This document shows positions 32,816-40,591 of a DNA stretch of 64,000 nt, piece by piece; positions within the stretch are counted from its first letter, which is position 1; each line of letters starts with the position of its first letter. The stretch lies in NCBI GenBank assembly GCA_017524405.1, contig JAFWSJ010000015.1, positions 62,001 through 126,000 of the forward strand. The letters are read 5' to 3'. The position numbers and the translations under genes are program-made. The notes under the pieces are model-generated. The model ran no database searches and had not been told where the DNA came from. It worked only from the letters and a program-made list of their open reading frames with translations. This DNA comes from Candidatus Saccharimonadota bacterium (GTDB lineage: Bacteria > Patescibacteriota > Saccharimonadia > Saccharimonadales > Saccharimonadaceae).

Positions 32816-34357
32816 TTAAATATTGGAAAGCATTTCGATGTCGGCGCCGAGTGAAATTAGGCGGTGCGCGAAGTCTTCATAGCCGCGGGCAATCGAATAG
32901 GTGTTGCGCAAGATAGATTTGCCAGGTGCGGCGAGCATCGCAAGCATCACGACCACTGCTGGGCGTAGTGCTGGTGGCGCCATCATTTCGGCTGGACGCC
33001 AATTGGTTGGGCCAGTTACGAAGACGCGGTGCGCGTCGAGGAGCTCGATCTTCGCATTTAGGTTCGAAAGCTCGGTCGTGTAGATTGCGCGATTCTCGAA
33101 TACCCAGTCATGAATCAATGTGCGGCCCTCTGCGGTTGCTGCGATTGCCGAGAAGAATGGCAACGAGTCGATATTGAGGCCAGGGAACGGCATTGGATGA
33201 ATCTTATCGATTGGCGCGTGAAGCTTGGACTTCAAAAGCTTGATATCGACGAGGCGCGTGTGGCCATTGTCTGCAAGATACTCGTCTGAAACGGTCATCT
33301 TCTGGCCCATGCTGCGCAAAATCTCGAGCTCAATCTCGAGGAACTCGATTGGCACGCGCTTCACTTCGATTTGCGAATGCGTCACGATGCCGGCCGCAAT
33401 GAAGCTCATCGCCTCGATCGGGTCTTCGCTTGGTGCGTAGTCAGTTTCTTTCGCGATACGCTTTACGCCGTGGACGACAAGGTTGGTTGTGCCAATTCCG
33501 TCAATCTTCACGCCAAGTTTTTCAAGGAAGAAACAGACATCCTGCACCATATAGTTTGGGCTAGCGCCGACGATTGTGGTTTTGCCAGGGCAGAGCGCTG
33601 CCGCCATAATAGTGTTTTCAGTTACCGTGTCGCCGCGTTCGATCAGGACAATCTTGCGGTCGCCTCCTTTAACTTCCTTAACCTCTGCTTCGTAAAATCC
33701 AGGATTACATTTAGCGTCAACTTTAAGACCGAAGGCCTTTAGTGCGTGAAGGTGCGGCTCGACCGTGCGCGAACCGAGCGAACAGCCGCCCGCGTATGGG
33801 AGGCGGAAATGCTTGAATTTGTGAAGAAGCGGGCCCATCATCATGATGGCCGAACGCGTCTTGCGCGCCGCCTCAACATTCAGCCTTTCGAGCTTGAGCT
33901 GCTTTGGCGGGCGAATTTCAAGGTCGCGACCATCGTTAATCCAGGTGATTTTAAAGCCAATCGATTCGAGCACTTCGATGATGCGATAGACTTCCTCGAT
34001 ATGCGCTAGATGAGATAAAATAGTTTTCTTTTCGTTCAACAGAGAAGCACATAAAAGACCGACGGCCGCGTTCTTCGACGTGTTGATGTCGATGCTGCCG
34101 CTTAGCTCCTTGCCGCCATTTATACGATAACCCTGCGTCGAGCCATCATTAATCGATACGATTTGAACGTCCAACACTCGGCTGATCTTCGAGATCATCT
34201 CGAGAGAGGCGTTCTGTTTACCATGTTCAATGCGATTGATTGCCGACTGACTCGTGCCGATTGCTTTTGCGAGCTCAGCCTGCGTGACATCCTTACGGAT
34301 GCGATTTTCGGCAATTAGCTTGCCGATTTCCACCATATAATCTGCTTGTTGCTTCAT
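32816..34357 (-). CDS. murA: XRE-type HTH fused to UDP-GlcNAc 1-carboxyvinyltransferase (MurA)
   Basis: 513 residues, about 90 longer than ordinary MurA. Residues about 8-68 form an XRE/Cro helix-turn-helix (TQAELAKAIGTSQSAINRIEHG). From about 75 the EPSP-synthase fold of MurA begins: KNA at 95-97 (the catalytic Lys-Asn), YAGGCSLGSRTVEPHL with Cys192 at the position of the fosfomycin-target Cys, and PFPGLNIDSLPFF in place of the usual TDMQ segment. MurA makes the first committed peptidoglycan precursor. The fusion suggests an enzyme that also binds DNA. The leaderless start at 34357 supports the HTH being translated. Confidence 0.88.
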   Translation of the reverse strand: MKQQADYMVEIGKLIAENRIRKDVTQAELAKAIGTSQSAINRIEHGKQNASLEMISKISRVLDVQIVSINDGSTQGYRINGGKELSGSIDINTSKNAAVGLLCASLLNEKKTILSHLAHIEEVYRIIEVLESIGFKITWINDGRDLEIRPPKQLKLERLNVEAARKTRSAIMMMGPLLHKFKHFRLPYAGGCSLGSRTVEPHLHALKAFGLKVDAKCNPGFYEAEVKEVKGGDRKIVLIERGDTVTENTIMAAALCPGKTTIVGASPNYMVQDVCFFLEKLGVKIDGIGTTNLVVHGVKRIAKETDYAPSEDPIEAMSFIAAGIVTHSQIEVKRVPIEFLEIELEILRSMGQKMTVSDEYLADNGHTRLVDIKLLKSKLHAPIDKIHPMPFPGLNIDSLPFFSAIAATAEGRTLIHDWVFENRAIYTTELSNLNAKIELLDAHRVFVTGPTNWRPAEMMAPPALRPAVVVMLAMLAAPGKSILRNTYSIARGYEDFAHRLISLGADIEMLSNI

Positions 34358-34363
34358 AAAAAT

Positions 34364-34369
34364 ATTATA
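34364..34369 (-). promoter_or_regulatory. Leaderless promoter of the XRE-MurA gene
   Basis: Minus-strand extended -10 TGA-TATAAT, 6 nt before ATG 34357. It abuts the yebC terminator. Confidence 0.8.
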
Positions 34370-34378
34370 TCATCGAAA

Positions 34379-34412
34379 GCATAAAAAATCTCCCTCGAAA
34401 TGAGGGAGATTT
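34379..34412 (-). terminator. Terminator of yebC
   Basis: AAAATCTCCCTC, 5-base loop, GAGGGAGATTTT. On the minus strand the stem is followed by a T-rich tract; A/T symmetry could also allow function on plus. Confidence 0.85.
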
Positions 34413-34416
34413 TAAA

Positions 34417-35118
34417 TTATTCAGCGTTTGTGTGGACCGCGACGACGTCGTCGAGATCATCGATTGCGTCGAGAATCTTTTCGACCTTCTCGCCGGTTTC
34501 GCCTTCAACCGGAACAGTGTTGTTTGGCACGTACTGAAGCTCGGCCGAATCAATTTCGTAACCGGCATCAATCAAAGCGCCACGCACCTTCATAAGGTCG
34601 GAAGCGACGGTATAAATCGTCGTACCATCTTCTTCGTCGACGACATCCTCTGCGCCGGCATCGAGTGCGGCCATCATGATTTCATCGCCCTTAGACTTCG
34701 TGAAAATTACGCCCTTACGCGTGAACTGGAACATAACCGAACCTGGGTCTGCCATGCGGCCGCCATTCTTCTCAAGCGTGTGGCGCACCTCTGGCATCGT
34801 GCGGTTTTTATTGTCGGTTGCAACTTCGATGATAATGCCAACGCCGCCAGGGCCGTAGGCCTCATAAGTCTCTTCGATGAGAGCTGCTGCATTCTTATCT
34901 TCCACGCGGGCAATCGCGCGCTCGATGTTTGCCTTCGGCATATTTGCGAGGCGAGCCTTCTCGAGCACCATTGCAAGCGATGGGTTCATAGCTGGATCGG
35001 TACCACTACGTGCAGCAATTGCGATTTGGTTACCGATTTTTGTAAACAACGCACCGCGCTTTGCGTCAACGACGGCCTTCTGGCGCTTGGTGGTTGCCCA
35101 TTTACTGTGTCCGCTCAT
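34417..35118 (-). CDS. yebC: YebC/TACO1-family protein
   Basis: 233 residues. MSGHSKWATTKRQKAVVDAKRGALFTKI is the strongly conserved start of the family, with YEAYGPGGVGIIIEVATDNKNRT in the middle. Long described as transcriptional regulators, members have more recently been linked to relief of ribosome stalling. It carries AAGGAT 6 nt before ATG and a short leader from an extended -10. Single gene between two regulated units, with its own terminator. Confidence 0.94.
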   Translation of the reverse strand: MSGHSKWATTKRQKAVVDAKRGALFTKIGNQIAIAARSGTDPAMNPSLAMVLEKARLANMPKANIERAIARVEDKNAAALIEETYEAYGPGGVGIIIEVATDNKNRTMPEVRHTLEKNGGRMADPGSVMFQFTRKGVIFTKSKGDEIMMAALDAGAEDVVDEEDGTTIYTVASDLMKVRGALIDAGYEIDSAELQYVPNNTVPVEGETGEKVEKILDAIDDLDDVVAVHTNAE

Positions 35119-35150
35119 TATAAATCCTTGTATTTTTTCTAATTTATTCT

Positions 35151-35156
35151 ATTTTA
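35151..35156 (-). promoter_or_regulatory. yebC promoter -10
   Basis: Minus-strand TGC-TAAAAT (extended -10), giving a leader of about 25-30 nt with a Shine-Dalgarno site. Confidence 0.65.
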
Positions 35157-35274
35157 GCACAATATTAGACCATAAAAATGAAAAAGTGCCAAAAACATTG
35201 TAATTATGCTTTAAGCCGCAAATATTCGGTGCTATTTTATCTGAATATTAACTAAACAGGAGAAATATTATCCA

Positions 35275-35619
35275 ATGAAAATGTACAAAAGAATTAGGTT
35301 GACCGAGGAGGAATTAGCGCGTTTACGTAGAGAATGCGAGGGATATGTTTGGGCCGCCGTCGATCCACGCAAATGTGTTATTTCGATTGGTGACGATTAT
35401 CTGTATGATCTTCGCGATGTGCTTATCATGCGTCGTTGCAGACTAGAGGATATTTACGGTGTCGGCTTCGACTTAACGAGCGGCGAGATAAACTATGTTG
35501 CCCACATCAATCGCCGCAACCCGACCGTGCATAATCACGGCGAGCCGACCGACCAGCAAAAAGAGGAGATAGAGCATACCTTGCATTATTTCTTTGACCG
35601 GTTGCCGATTATCCAGTAA
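35275..35619 (+). CDS. Small cytoplasmic protein, unknown
   Basis: 114 residues, no membrane segment or signal peptide. Reads as alpha/beta: TEEELARLRRECEGYVWAAVDP, VISIGDDYLYDLRDVLIMRR, DIYGVGFDLTSGEINYVAHINRR, then an acidic helix. Two Met codons (35275 and 35281) could start it; GGAG lies 12-13 nt upstream of the first. It directly precedes recA (37 bp gap) on the same strand. No family recognised; the conserved-looking His/Asp residues do not form a known motif. Confidence 0.65.
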   Translation: MKMYKRIRLTEEELARLRRECEGYVWAAVDPRKCVISIGDDYLYDLRDVLIMRRCRLEDIYGVGFDLTSGEINYVAHINRRNPTVHNHGEPTDQQKEEIEHTLHYFFDRLPIIQ

Positions 35620-35656
35620 TTAAGGTAAAATATAAGTATATAAGGAGGTATTTCCC

Positions 35657-36688
35657 ATGGCTAAAAAGAGTCAGGACGTGGTGGACGGTAAAGATAAAAA
35701 TGACGGCAAAAAGCAGGCCCTAGATTTGGCGCTTTCTCAGATTACGAAGCAGTTTGGTGACGGCTCAATCATGAAGCTCGGCGACCAGTCGAAGATTGAT
35801 GTCGAGTTGTTCTCCTCTGGTTCATTGGCGCTTGACCTTGCGCTTGGCGGTGGTTATCCAAAGGGCCGTATTATCGAGATTTATGGCCCAGAGTCATCTG
35901 GTAAGACGACTTTGGCGCTTCATGCAATTGCTGAGATTCAAAAGCAGGGCGGTCAGGCTGCCTTCATTGATGCTGAGCACGCGCTTGATCCAAGCTATGC
36001 TAGAAAGATTGGCGTCGACACCGGCAACTTATTGATCTCTCAGCCAGACAATGGCGAGCAGGCTCTCGAGATTTGCGAAACCCTCGTTCGCTCTGGCGCT
36101 GTCGACTTGATTGTCGTCGACTCCGTCGCCGCGCTCGTGCCTCAGGCAGAAATTGATGGCGATATGGGCGACGCTCAGATGGGCCTTCAGGCTCGCTTGA
36201 TGTCTCAGGCGATGCGCAAGCTCACTGGCATCATCAGCAAGACTAAGGCTACCGTCATCTTCATCAACCAGATTCGCATGAAGATCGGCGTCCTCTTTGG
36301 CAACCCAGAGACTACTACCGGCGGTAACGCCTTGAAGTTCTACGCTTCGGTTCGTATTGATATCCGCCGCATTGGCCAGATCAAAGATGGCGAAAATATT
36401 GCTGGTAACCGCACGAAGATTAAAGTCGTGAAGAATAAGATTGCCGCACCGTTCCGTACTGCCGAGTTTGACATTATGTACAACGAAGGCGTGAGCAAGA
36501 CTGGCGATGTTCTTGACCTTGCTGTTCAGTATGGCGTCATGGAGAAGTCTGGTGCCTTCCTCAAGTACAATGGCGAAACCCTCGGCCAGGGCCGCGAATC
36601 CGTGAAGAAGCTCTTCAAGGAAAATCCAAAGCTCATGGACGAAATCGAGAAGAAAGTCCGCGAAGCCGCTGCCGCAAGCGCAGAATAA
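35657..36688 (+). CDS. recA: Recombinase RecA
   Basis: 343 residues. Forms the strand-exchange filament and normally triggers LexA cleavage. Walker [10 protein letters not shown] near 74-82, [15 protein letters not shown], the L1/L2 loop regions (LMSQAMRKL and [18 protein letters not shown]) and the [24 protein letters not shown] segment are all present. A perfect AAGGAGG Shine-Dalgarno lies 8 nt before ATG. No SOS-box-like palindrome is visible upstream. recX follows after 3 bp. Confidence 0.98.
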   Translation: MAKKSQDVVDGKDKNDGKKQALDLALSQITKQFGDGSIMKLGDQSKIDVELFSSGSLALDLALGGGYPKGRIIEIYGPESSGKTTLALHAIAEIQKQGGQAAFIDAEHALDPSYARKIGVDTGNLLISQPDNGEQALEICETLVRSGAVDLIVVDSVAALVPQAEIDGDMGDAQMGLQARLMSQAMRKLTGIISKTKATVIFINQIRMKIGVLFGNPETTTGGNALKFYASVRIDIRRIGQIKDGENIAGNRTKIKVVKNKIAAPFRTAEFDIMYNEGVSKTGDVLDLAVQYGVMEKSGAFLKYNGETLGQGRESVKKLFKENPKLMDEIEKKVREAAAASAE

Positions 36689-36691
36689 TCG

Positions 36692-37423
36692 ATGCTAGAA
36701 AAACATACGATTTTTGACGATGGTTCTACCGACCGCAAAAAGTCGGTAGGGCATCGTGTGACCGATCTCCGTGAGGCTGTTCGCGATAAAAATCGCGTCA
36801 ATGTCTACGTTGACGATAAGTTTTTTTGCTCGCTCGACATCTCGCAGGTTGTCGACTTCCATGTCAAAATTGGCCACTCGCTTAGCGGAGAGGAGCTAGA
36901 CGACCTGAAACGTGCGTCGGAGTTTAGCAAATTCTACGCCCGAGCACTCGAGTACGCGCTAATGCGCCCACGCTCCGAAAAAGAACTGCGCGACTATTTA
37001 CGCGGCAAGACCTTCGAGCGCAAAGTCCGCGTGAAGAATCGCAAGACTGGCGAGTATCAGACAAAAGTTAAGCCAGGCTATGACGCCTCGCTCGTCCCGC
37101 TCGTAATGAAGCGCCTCGAAGAGCGCGGGTATATTGACGACAAACGCTTTGCGTCGACTTGGGTTGAAAACCGCCATGTTGCAAAAGGGACAAGTATCAA
37201 GAAATTGCGTCTTGAGCTCCAACAAAAAGGTGTCGCGAGCCAGATAATTGACGAAGTGCTAGTCGATTCGTCTCGCGACGAGCGTGCTGAACTCAAAAAA
37301 ATAATTGCCAGAAAAAGAGCTCGTTATGATGACGAGCAGAAATTCATCCAGTATCTACTGCGACAAGGTTTTAACTATTCGGACATCGTCGACGAATTGA
37401 CCGTCGACTCTTCTTCGGTGTAA
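36692..37423 (+). CDS. recX: RecA regulator RecX
   Basis: 243 residues. RecX caps or modulates RecA filaments. The three-helix repeats are visible: ALEYALMRPRSEKELRDYL, LVPLVMKRLEERGYIDDKRFASTWVENR, and KFIQYLLRQGFNYSDIVDEL. A linker (about residues 112-130) is longer than usual. The recA stop and recX start are 3 bp apart with no own Shine-Dalgarno, so coupling is likely. Its last 49 bp overlap the 3' end of the convergent PRC-barrel gene, the largest such overlap in the window. Confidence 0.92.
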   Translation: MLEKHTIFDDGSTDRKKSVGHRVTDLREAVRDKNRVNVYVDDKFFCSLDISQVVDFHVKIGHSLSGEELDDLKRASEFSKFYARALEYALMRPRSEKELRDYLRGKTFERKVRVKNRKTGEYQTKVKPGYDASLVPLVMKRLEERGYIDDKRFASTWVENRHVAKGTSIKKLRLELQQKGVASQIIDEVLVDSSRDERAELKKIIARKRARYDDEQKFIQYLLRQGFNYSDIVDELTVDSSSV

Positions 37424-37998
37424 GCCGGCTTGCGGAATGGGTTGGTGAAATTAGGCACGAAATCTTCGGCCTTCTTTTTCTTGTCGTCCTTGATCTTGAT
37501 CTGCGCTTTGTCGTGGCGAATCGTAACTTTAAAATCGTCGATTTCGATAATTTGAGAACGATTAATCGTGAGTGTTGGATCGATGAGGGAGGAAATAAAC
37601 GGTCTCTGTACTATGAGCTGGTAAATAATCATCGAATTTGAATCGAGCGTATAGTCACTGACTTTACCGACCTTTTTGCCGTCTTGCGTTACGACTTTCA
37701 GGCCGACCAGATTGAAGTTGAGCTTCATAATTTTATCGAATTTTACTACGTCTTCGCGGGTAGTGAAGCGGTCGGCGGAATCTACAATAATGCCATCGCT
37801 GCTCAATTCGCGGATATCATTCACGTCGAGAATGTCGCCGACATCAGGGTCGTTCTTAATGATAGGGCCTTCGAGCTCGTATGCGGCCACGCCGAGCGTG
37901 TCTGGGTCAATCACGGCATGCGTGGTCTTGGCGATTGCGCCACCAACATGGAGACTGAGCACCGGCATCCCAATCATCTTCGATCCAGTCAATAACAT
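37375..37998 (-). CDS. PRC-barrel domain protein
   Basis: 207 residues when started at ATG 37998. An earlier ATG at 38004 directly abuts the TATAAT box, and one at 38076 lies beyond the promoter and inside the divergent gene, so 37998 (6 nt after the -10) is preferred. Two PRC-barrel-like units: LLTGSKMIGMPVLSLHVGGAIAKTTHAVIDP and LVGLKVVTQDGKKVGKVSDYTLD. Such beta-barrels occur in RimM and photosynthetic reaction centres and bind protein or RNA partners. The tail is Lys-rich. Exact role unknown. Confidence 0.8.
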   Translation of the reverse strand: MLLTGSKMIGMPVLSLHVGGAIAKTTHAVIDPDTLGVAAYELEGPIIKNDPDVGDILDVNDIRELSSDGIIVDSADRFTTREDVVKFDKIMKLNFNLVGLKVVTQDGKKVGKVSDYTLDSNSMIIYQLIVQRPFISSLIDPTLTINRSQIIEIDDFKVTIRHDKAQIKIKDDKKKKAEDFVPNFTNPFRKPAYTEEESTVNSSTMSE

Positions 37999-38004
37999 AA
38001 GCAT

Positions 38005-38044
38005 ATTATAGCATGACGGCGCTAGATTTGTCTGATGGTATAAT
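38005..38044. promoter_or_regulatory. Divergent pair of leaderless promoters
   Basis: Minus: TGC-TATAAT (38005-38010), 6 nt before 37998. Plus: TGG-TATAAT (38039-38044), 6 nt before 38051. Both are extended -10 boxes in a 52-bp gap, without visible -35 consensus. Confidence 0.82.
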
Positions 38045-38050
38045 AGGGGT

Positions 38051-39319
38051 ATGAAAATCGTCATCTCGTCAGACATTTACTACCCGATGATTAACGGCGT
38101 AGCAGTTTTTTCTCGCAACCTTGCCGCAGGCCTTAAAAAACGCGGCCACAAAGTGATGGTAATCGCTCCAAGTATTACGGGCGAATTTTCTGTTGAAAAA
38201 GATCCTGAGTATGGATTTACCGTTGCGCGCCTTAGTTCGAATCGAATCCATGTCTATCCAGACCAGATTAATAAGGTTCCTGAGTCGAAGGGCTTCTTCG
38301 GACTAAAGCTCCCGAAGCTTTTCTACAAGAATGGCCTGAATGTCAGCCTTAACTGCTATTCTGAGGTTCGTCAAGTGCTCGACGATTTTGAGCCGGACAT
38401 CATTCATGATCAGACGCCGGGCCCAGTCGCCCTTGCGGTTTTCCGCTATGCCAAAAAGCATGACATTCCGCTCGTTTCGACCGACCACGCGTATCCAGAT
38501 AATTTGACGCAGCAATTGAAACTCCCGAAACCGGCAAAGAAGCCAATCAACTCCATGATGAACAAGTACTTCGTCAGCTTCTTGAAGCGCAGCGAATATG
38601 CGACCATGCCGACCGAGCAGGCCGTAGCCGACCTCATCCCGAATAAGCGCAAACCATTCAAGGTGCCAGTCGAGGCATTATCAAACGGTATCGACTTGTC
38701 TCGCTTTGCGAAGGGGCAGCCAAACAAAGAAATCTACGACAAGTACAATATCCCGCGCTCTAAGCCGATTATTCTCTATGTCGGTCGCGTCGACCCAGAA
38801 AAATCCCTCGATGTCCTTGCTGAAGCTTTTGCTAAAGTAGCAAAAAAGAAGCAGGACGCTCAGCTTGTCATTGTTGGCGATGGTACTGCCAAGCCGAAGC
38901 TAGAGTCGATTCTTGAAAAAGCGGACCTCTCCGAGCAGGTTCATTTTCTTGGCCGCGTCGTTGGCGACGATCTTCCTCAGATTTACCGCACGGGTTCTGT
39001 TTTCGCGATTACCTCAAAAACCGAAACGCAGAGTATTGTCTTGATGGAGGCGATGGCGAGCGGCTTACCATGTGTTGCCGTAAAAGCCGGCGCCGTTCAT
39101 GAGCTCGTAAAGAACAATAAGAATGGTTTTCTCGCCAATCCGGACGATGCAAATGGCGTTGCCTGCAGTATTTTAAAGATTATTGATAACCCAAAGCTTC
39201 GCGAAAAGATGTCCAAAGAAAGTGTCGCTCTTGCCGAGCGCCACGATATTAGCCATACTTTGACGCGCATGGAAGAGATTTATCAAGAAGTCTTAGCTAA
39301 CCGCGAAAGGGAACTCTAA
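38051..39319 (+). CDS. GT4 family glycosyltransferase
   Basis: 422 residues, GT-B fold. N-terminal ISSDIYYPMINGVAVFSRNLAAGLKKRGH is typical of glycolipid and mannosyl GT4 enzymes; donor-binding site IILYVGRVDPEKSLDVLAEAF, then the EX7E-like SKTETQSIVLMEAMASGLP. Cytoplasmic, probably membrane-associated. Possible roles include glucosyl-diacylglycerol synthesis; the acceptor cannot be determined. It overlaps the next glycosyltransferase by one base, forming a two-gene unit. Confidence 0.88.
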   Translation: MKIVISSDIYYPMINGVAVFSRNLAAGLKKRGHKVMVIAPSITGEFSVEKDPEYGFTVARLSSNRIHVYPDQINKVPESKGFFGLKLPKLFYKNGLNVSLNCYSEVRQVLDDFEPDIIHDQTPGPVALAVFRYAKKHDIPLVSTDHAYPDNLTQQLKLPKPAKKPINSMMNKYFVSFLKRSEYATMPTEQAVADLIPNKRKPFKVPVEALSNGIDLSRFAKGQPNKEIYDKYNIPRSKPIILYVGRVDPEKSLDVLAEAFAKVAKKKQDAQLVIVGDGTAKPKLESILEKADLSEQVHFLGRVVGDDLPQIYRTGSVFAITSKTETQSIVLMEAMASGLPCVAVKAGAVHELVKNNKNGFLANPDDANGVACSILKIIDNPKLREKMSKESVALAERHDISHTLTRMEEIYQEVLANREREL

Positions 39320-40086
39320 TGAGTATTCCGAAAACCATTCACTACGTGTGGATTGGCGACAAGGCGAGCATCCCGGAACAGGACCTCAAATACATTGAAG
39401 GTTGGCGCAAGCTCAACCCCGACTTCAGTATTCGCCTTTGGGACGAAAAAGCAATCGACCTCAAAAAATATCCCCTCGTTAAAAAAGCGATAGAAGAGAA
39501 GCGCTATGCGCTCGCCTCGGATATTATCCGCATGTATGTCGTCTATGAACACGGCGGTTTCTATCTCGATACCGATGTTGAATTGCGCAAATCGTTGCGC
39601 GAGCTCACGAAATATCAGGCCGTCGCCGGCTGGGAATCGAACTTCTGGTTTACGACCGCCTTCTTTGGTGCTGAAAAACATTCGCCATGGATTGGCAAAA
39701 TCCTAAAACGCTATGAGCTTGCGGATCCTAACCAAAGAATCACGACGAATACTTTCCTAAAAACCGTCCACAGCCCGTCAGTTTACGCGAAAGATTTTTG
39801 GCCGCTTGAGCTTGATGGCGAGACGCGCGTTTATGGCGACAATGGCCTTGCCGTCTTCTCGCGCGAATACTTCAGTCCGAAGCACTATATGACCGGCAAA
39901 GATTGTAGTACGAAAAATACTATTGCCTATCACCACTATGCATCGACTTGGCATAAGCCAACGGAAGCTTTTAAAAACTTCGTCAGCCGCACTGGCTACA
40001 AGACCTTTGGCCCAAAAATCTATGCTAAATTTGAGCGTCAGTTCAATAAAAAGCTCGCCCGCCAAATCCGCAAAGAGCACTCCTAA
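39319..40086 (+). CDS. GT32-type DXD glycosyltransferase
   Basis: 255 residues. IPKTIHYVWIGDK at the start, FSIRLWDEKAID, and ALASDIIRMYVVYEHGGFYLDTDVEL carrying the DTD metal motif are the core of the Och1/capsular polysaccharide GT32 group. Donor and acceptor are unknown. Translationally coupled to the GT4 gene by TAATG. The two may build one glycan or glycolipid outside the main cluster at 7.7-16.6 kb. Confidence 0.87.
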   Translation: MSIPKTIHYVWIGDKASIPEQDLKYIEGWRKLNPDFSIRLWDEKAIDLKKYPLVKKAIEEKRYALASDIIRMYVVYEHGGFYLDTDVELRKSLRELTKYQAVAGWESNFWFTTAFFGAEKHSPWIGKILKRYELADPNQRITTNTFLKTVHSPSVYAKDFWPLELDGETRVYGDNGLAVFSREYFSPKHYMTGKDCSTKNTIAYHHYASTWHKPTEAFKNFVSRTGYKTFGPKIYAKFERQFNKKLARQIRKEHS

Positions 40087-40097
40087 TCCTTCTCTGG

Positions 40098-40103
40098 TAT
40101 AAT
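40098..40103 (+). promoter_or_regulatory. Leaderless promoter of smpB
   Basis: TGG-TATAAT, 6 nt before ATG 40110, in a 23-bp gap. Confidence 0.82.
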
Positions 40104-40109
40104 CTAGGT

Positions 40110-40532
40110 ATGAAGAAAACCAAAAAACCGGCTACTGCGGTCGTAAATCGCCGTGCGCATTACGACTATAATTTGTCCGACAAGCTCGAAGTCGGTATGG
40201 TTTTGACGGGCCGTGAGGTCCGCCTTATTCGCGACCATCACGCACAGCTAAAAGGTACTTATGTCACGCTTCGTCGCGGCGAACTCTATCTGCTAGGCCT
40301 CACTCTCGGCACTGAAACGGAGCAGGATATCAAGCTTCTCGCGACCAAAAAACAGATTGCCGGTCTCGACCGCGCGAAGCAGCAGGGCAACACTATCGTT
40401 CCAGTTGAGCTATTGCCGTTAAAACGCCACATTAAGCTCGTGATTGCCGTCGGTGAAGGTAAGAAAAAATACGACAAGCGCCAGACTATCAAAAATCGTG
40501 ACCTTGATCGCGAATCTCGTCGTTTCCGTTAA
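40110..40532 (+). CDS. smpB: SsrA-binding protein SmpB
   Basis: 140 residues. Delivers tmRNA to stalled ribosomes. NRRAHYDYNLSDKLEVGMVLTGREVRLIR matches the conserved N-terminus; KKYDKRQTIKNRDLDRESRRF is the C-terminal tail that enters the decoding site. The tmRNA gene was not found in the window. Leaderless start. aspS follows with its own promoter. Confidence 0.94.
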   Translation: MKKTKKPATAVVNRRAHYDYNLSDKLEVGMVLTGREVRLIRDHHAQLKGTYVTLRRGELYLLGLTLGTETEQDIKLLATKKQIAGLDRAKQQGNTIVPVELLPLKRHIKLVIAVGEGKKKYDKRQTIKNRDLDRESRRFR

Positions 40533-40545
40533 GATAAGAATATGG

Positions 40546-40551
40546 TATAAT
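40546..40551 (+). promoter_or_regulatory. aspS promoter -10
   Basis: TGG-TATAAT extended -10 with a leader of about 35 nt that ends in TGGAG ahead of ATG 40592; an example of the same box type with a led transcript. Confidence 0.75.
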
Positions 40552-40591
40552 ATGTATTTGTTATATAAAAATTATTTTTAATGGAGCAAAT

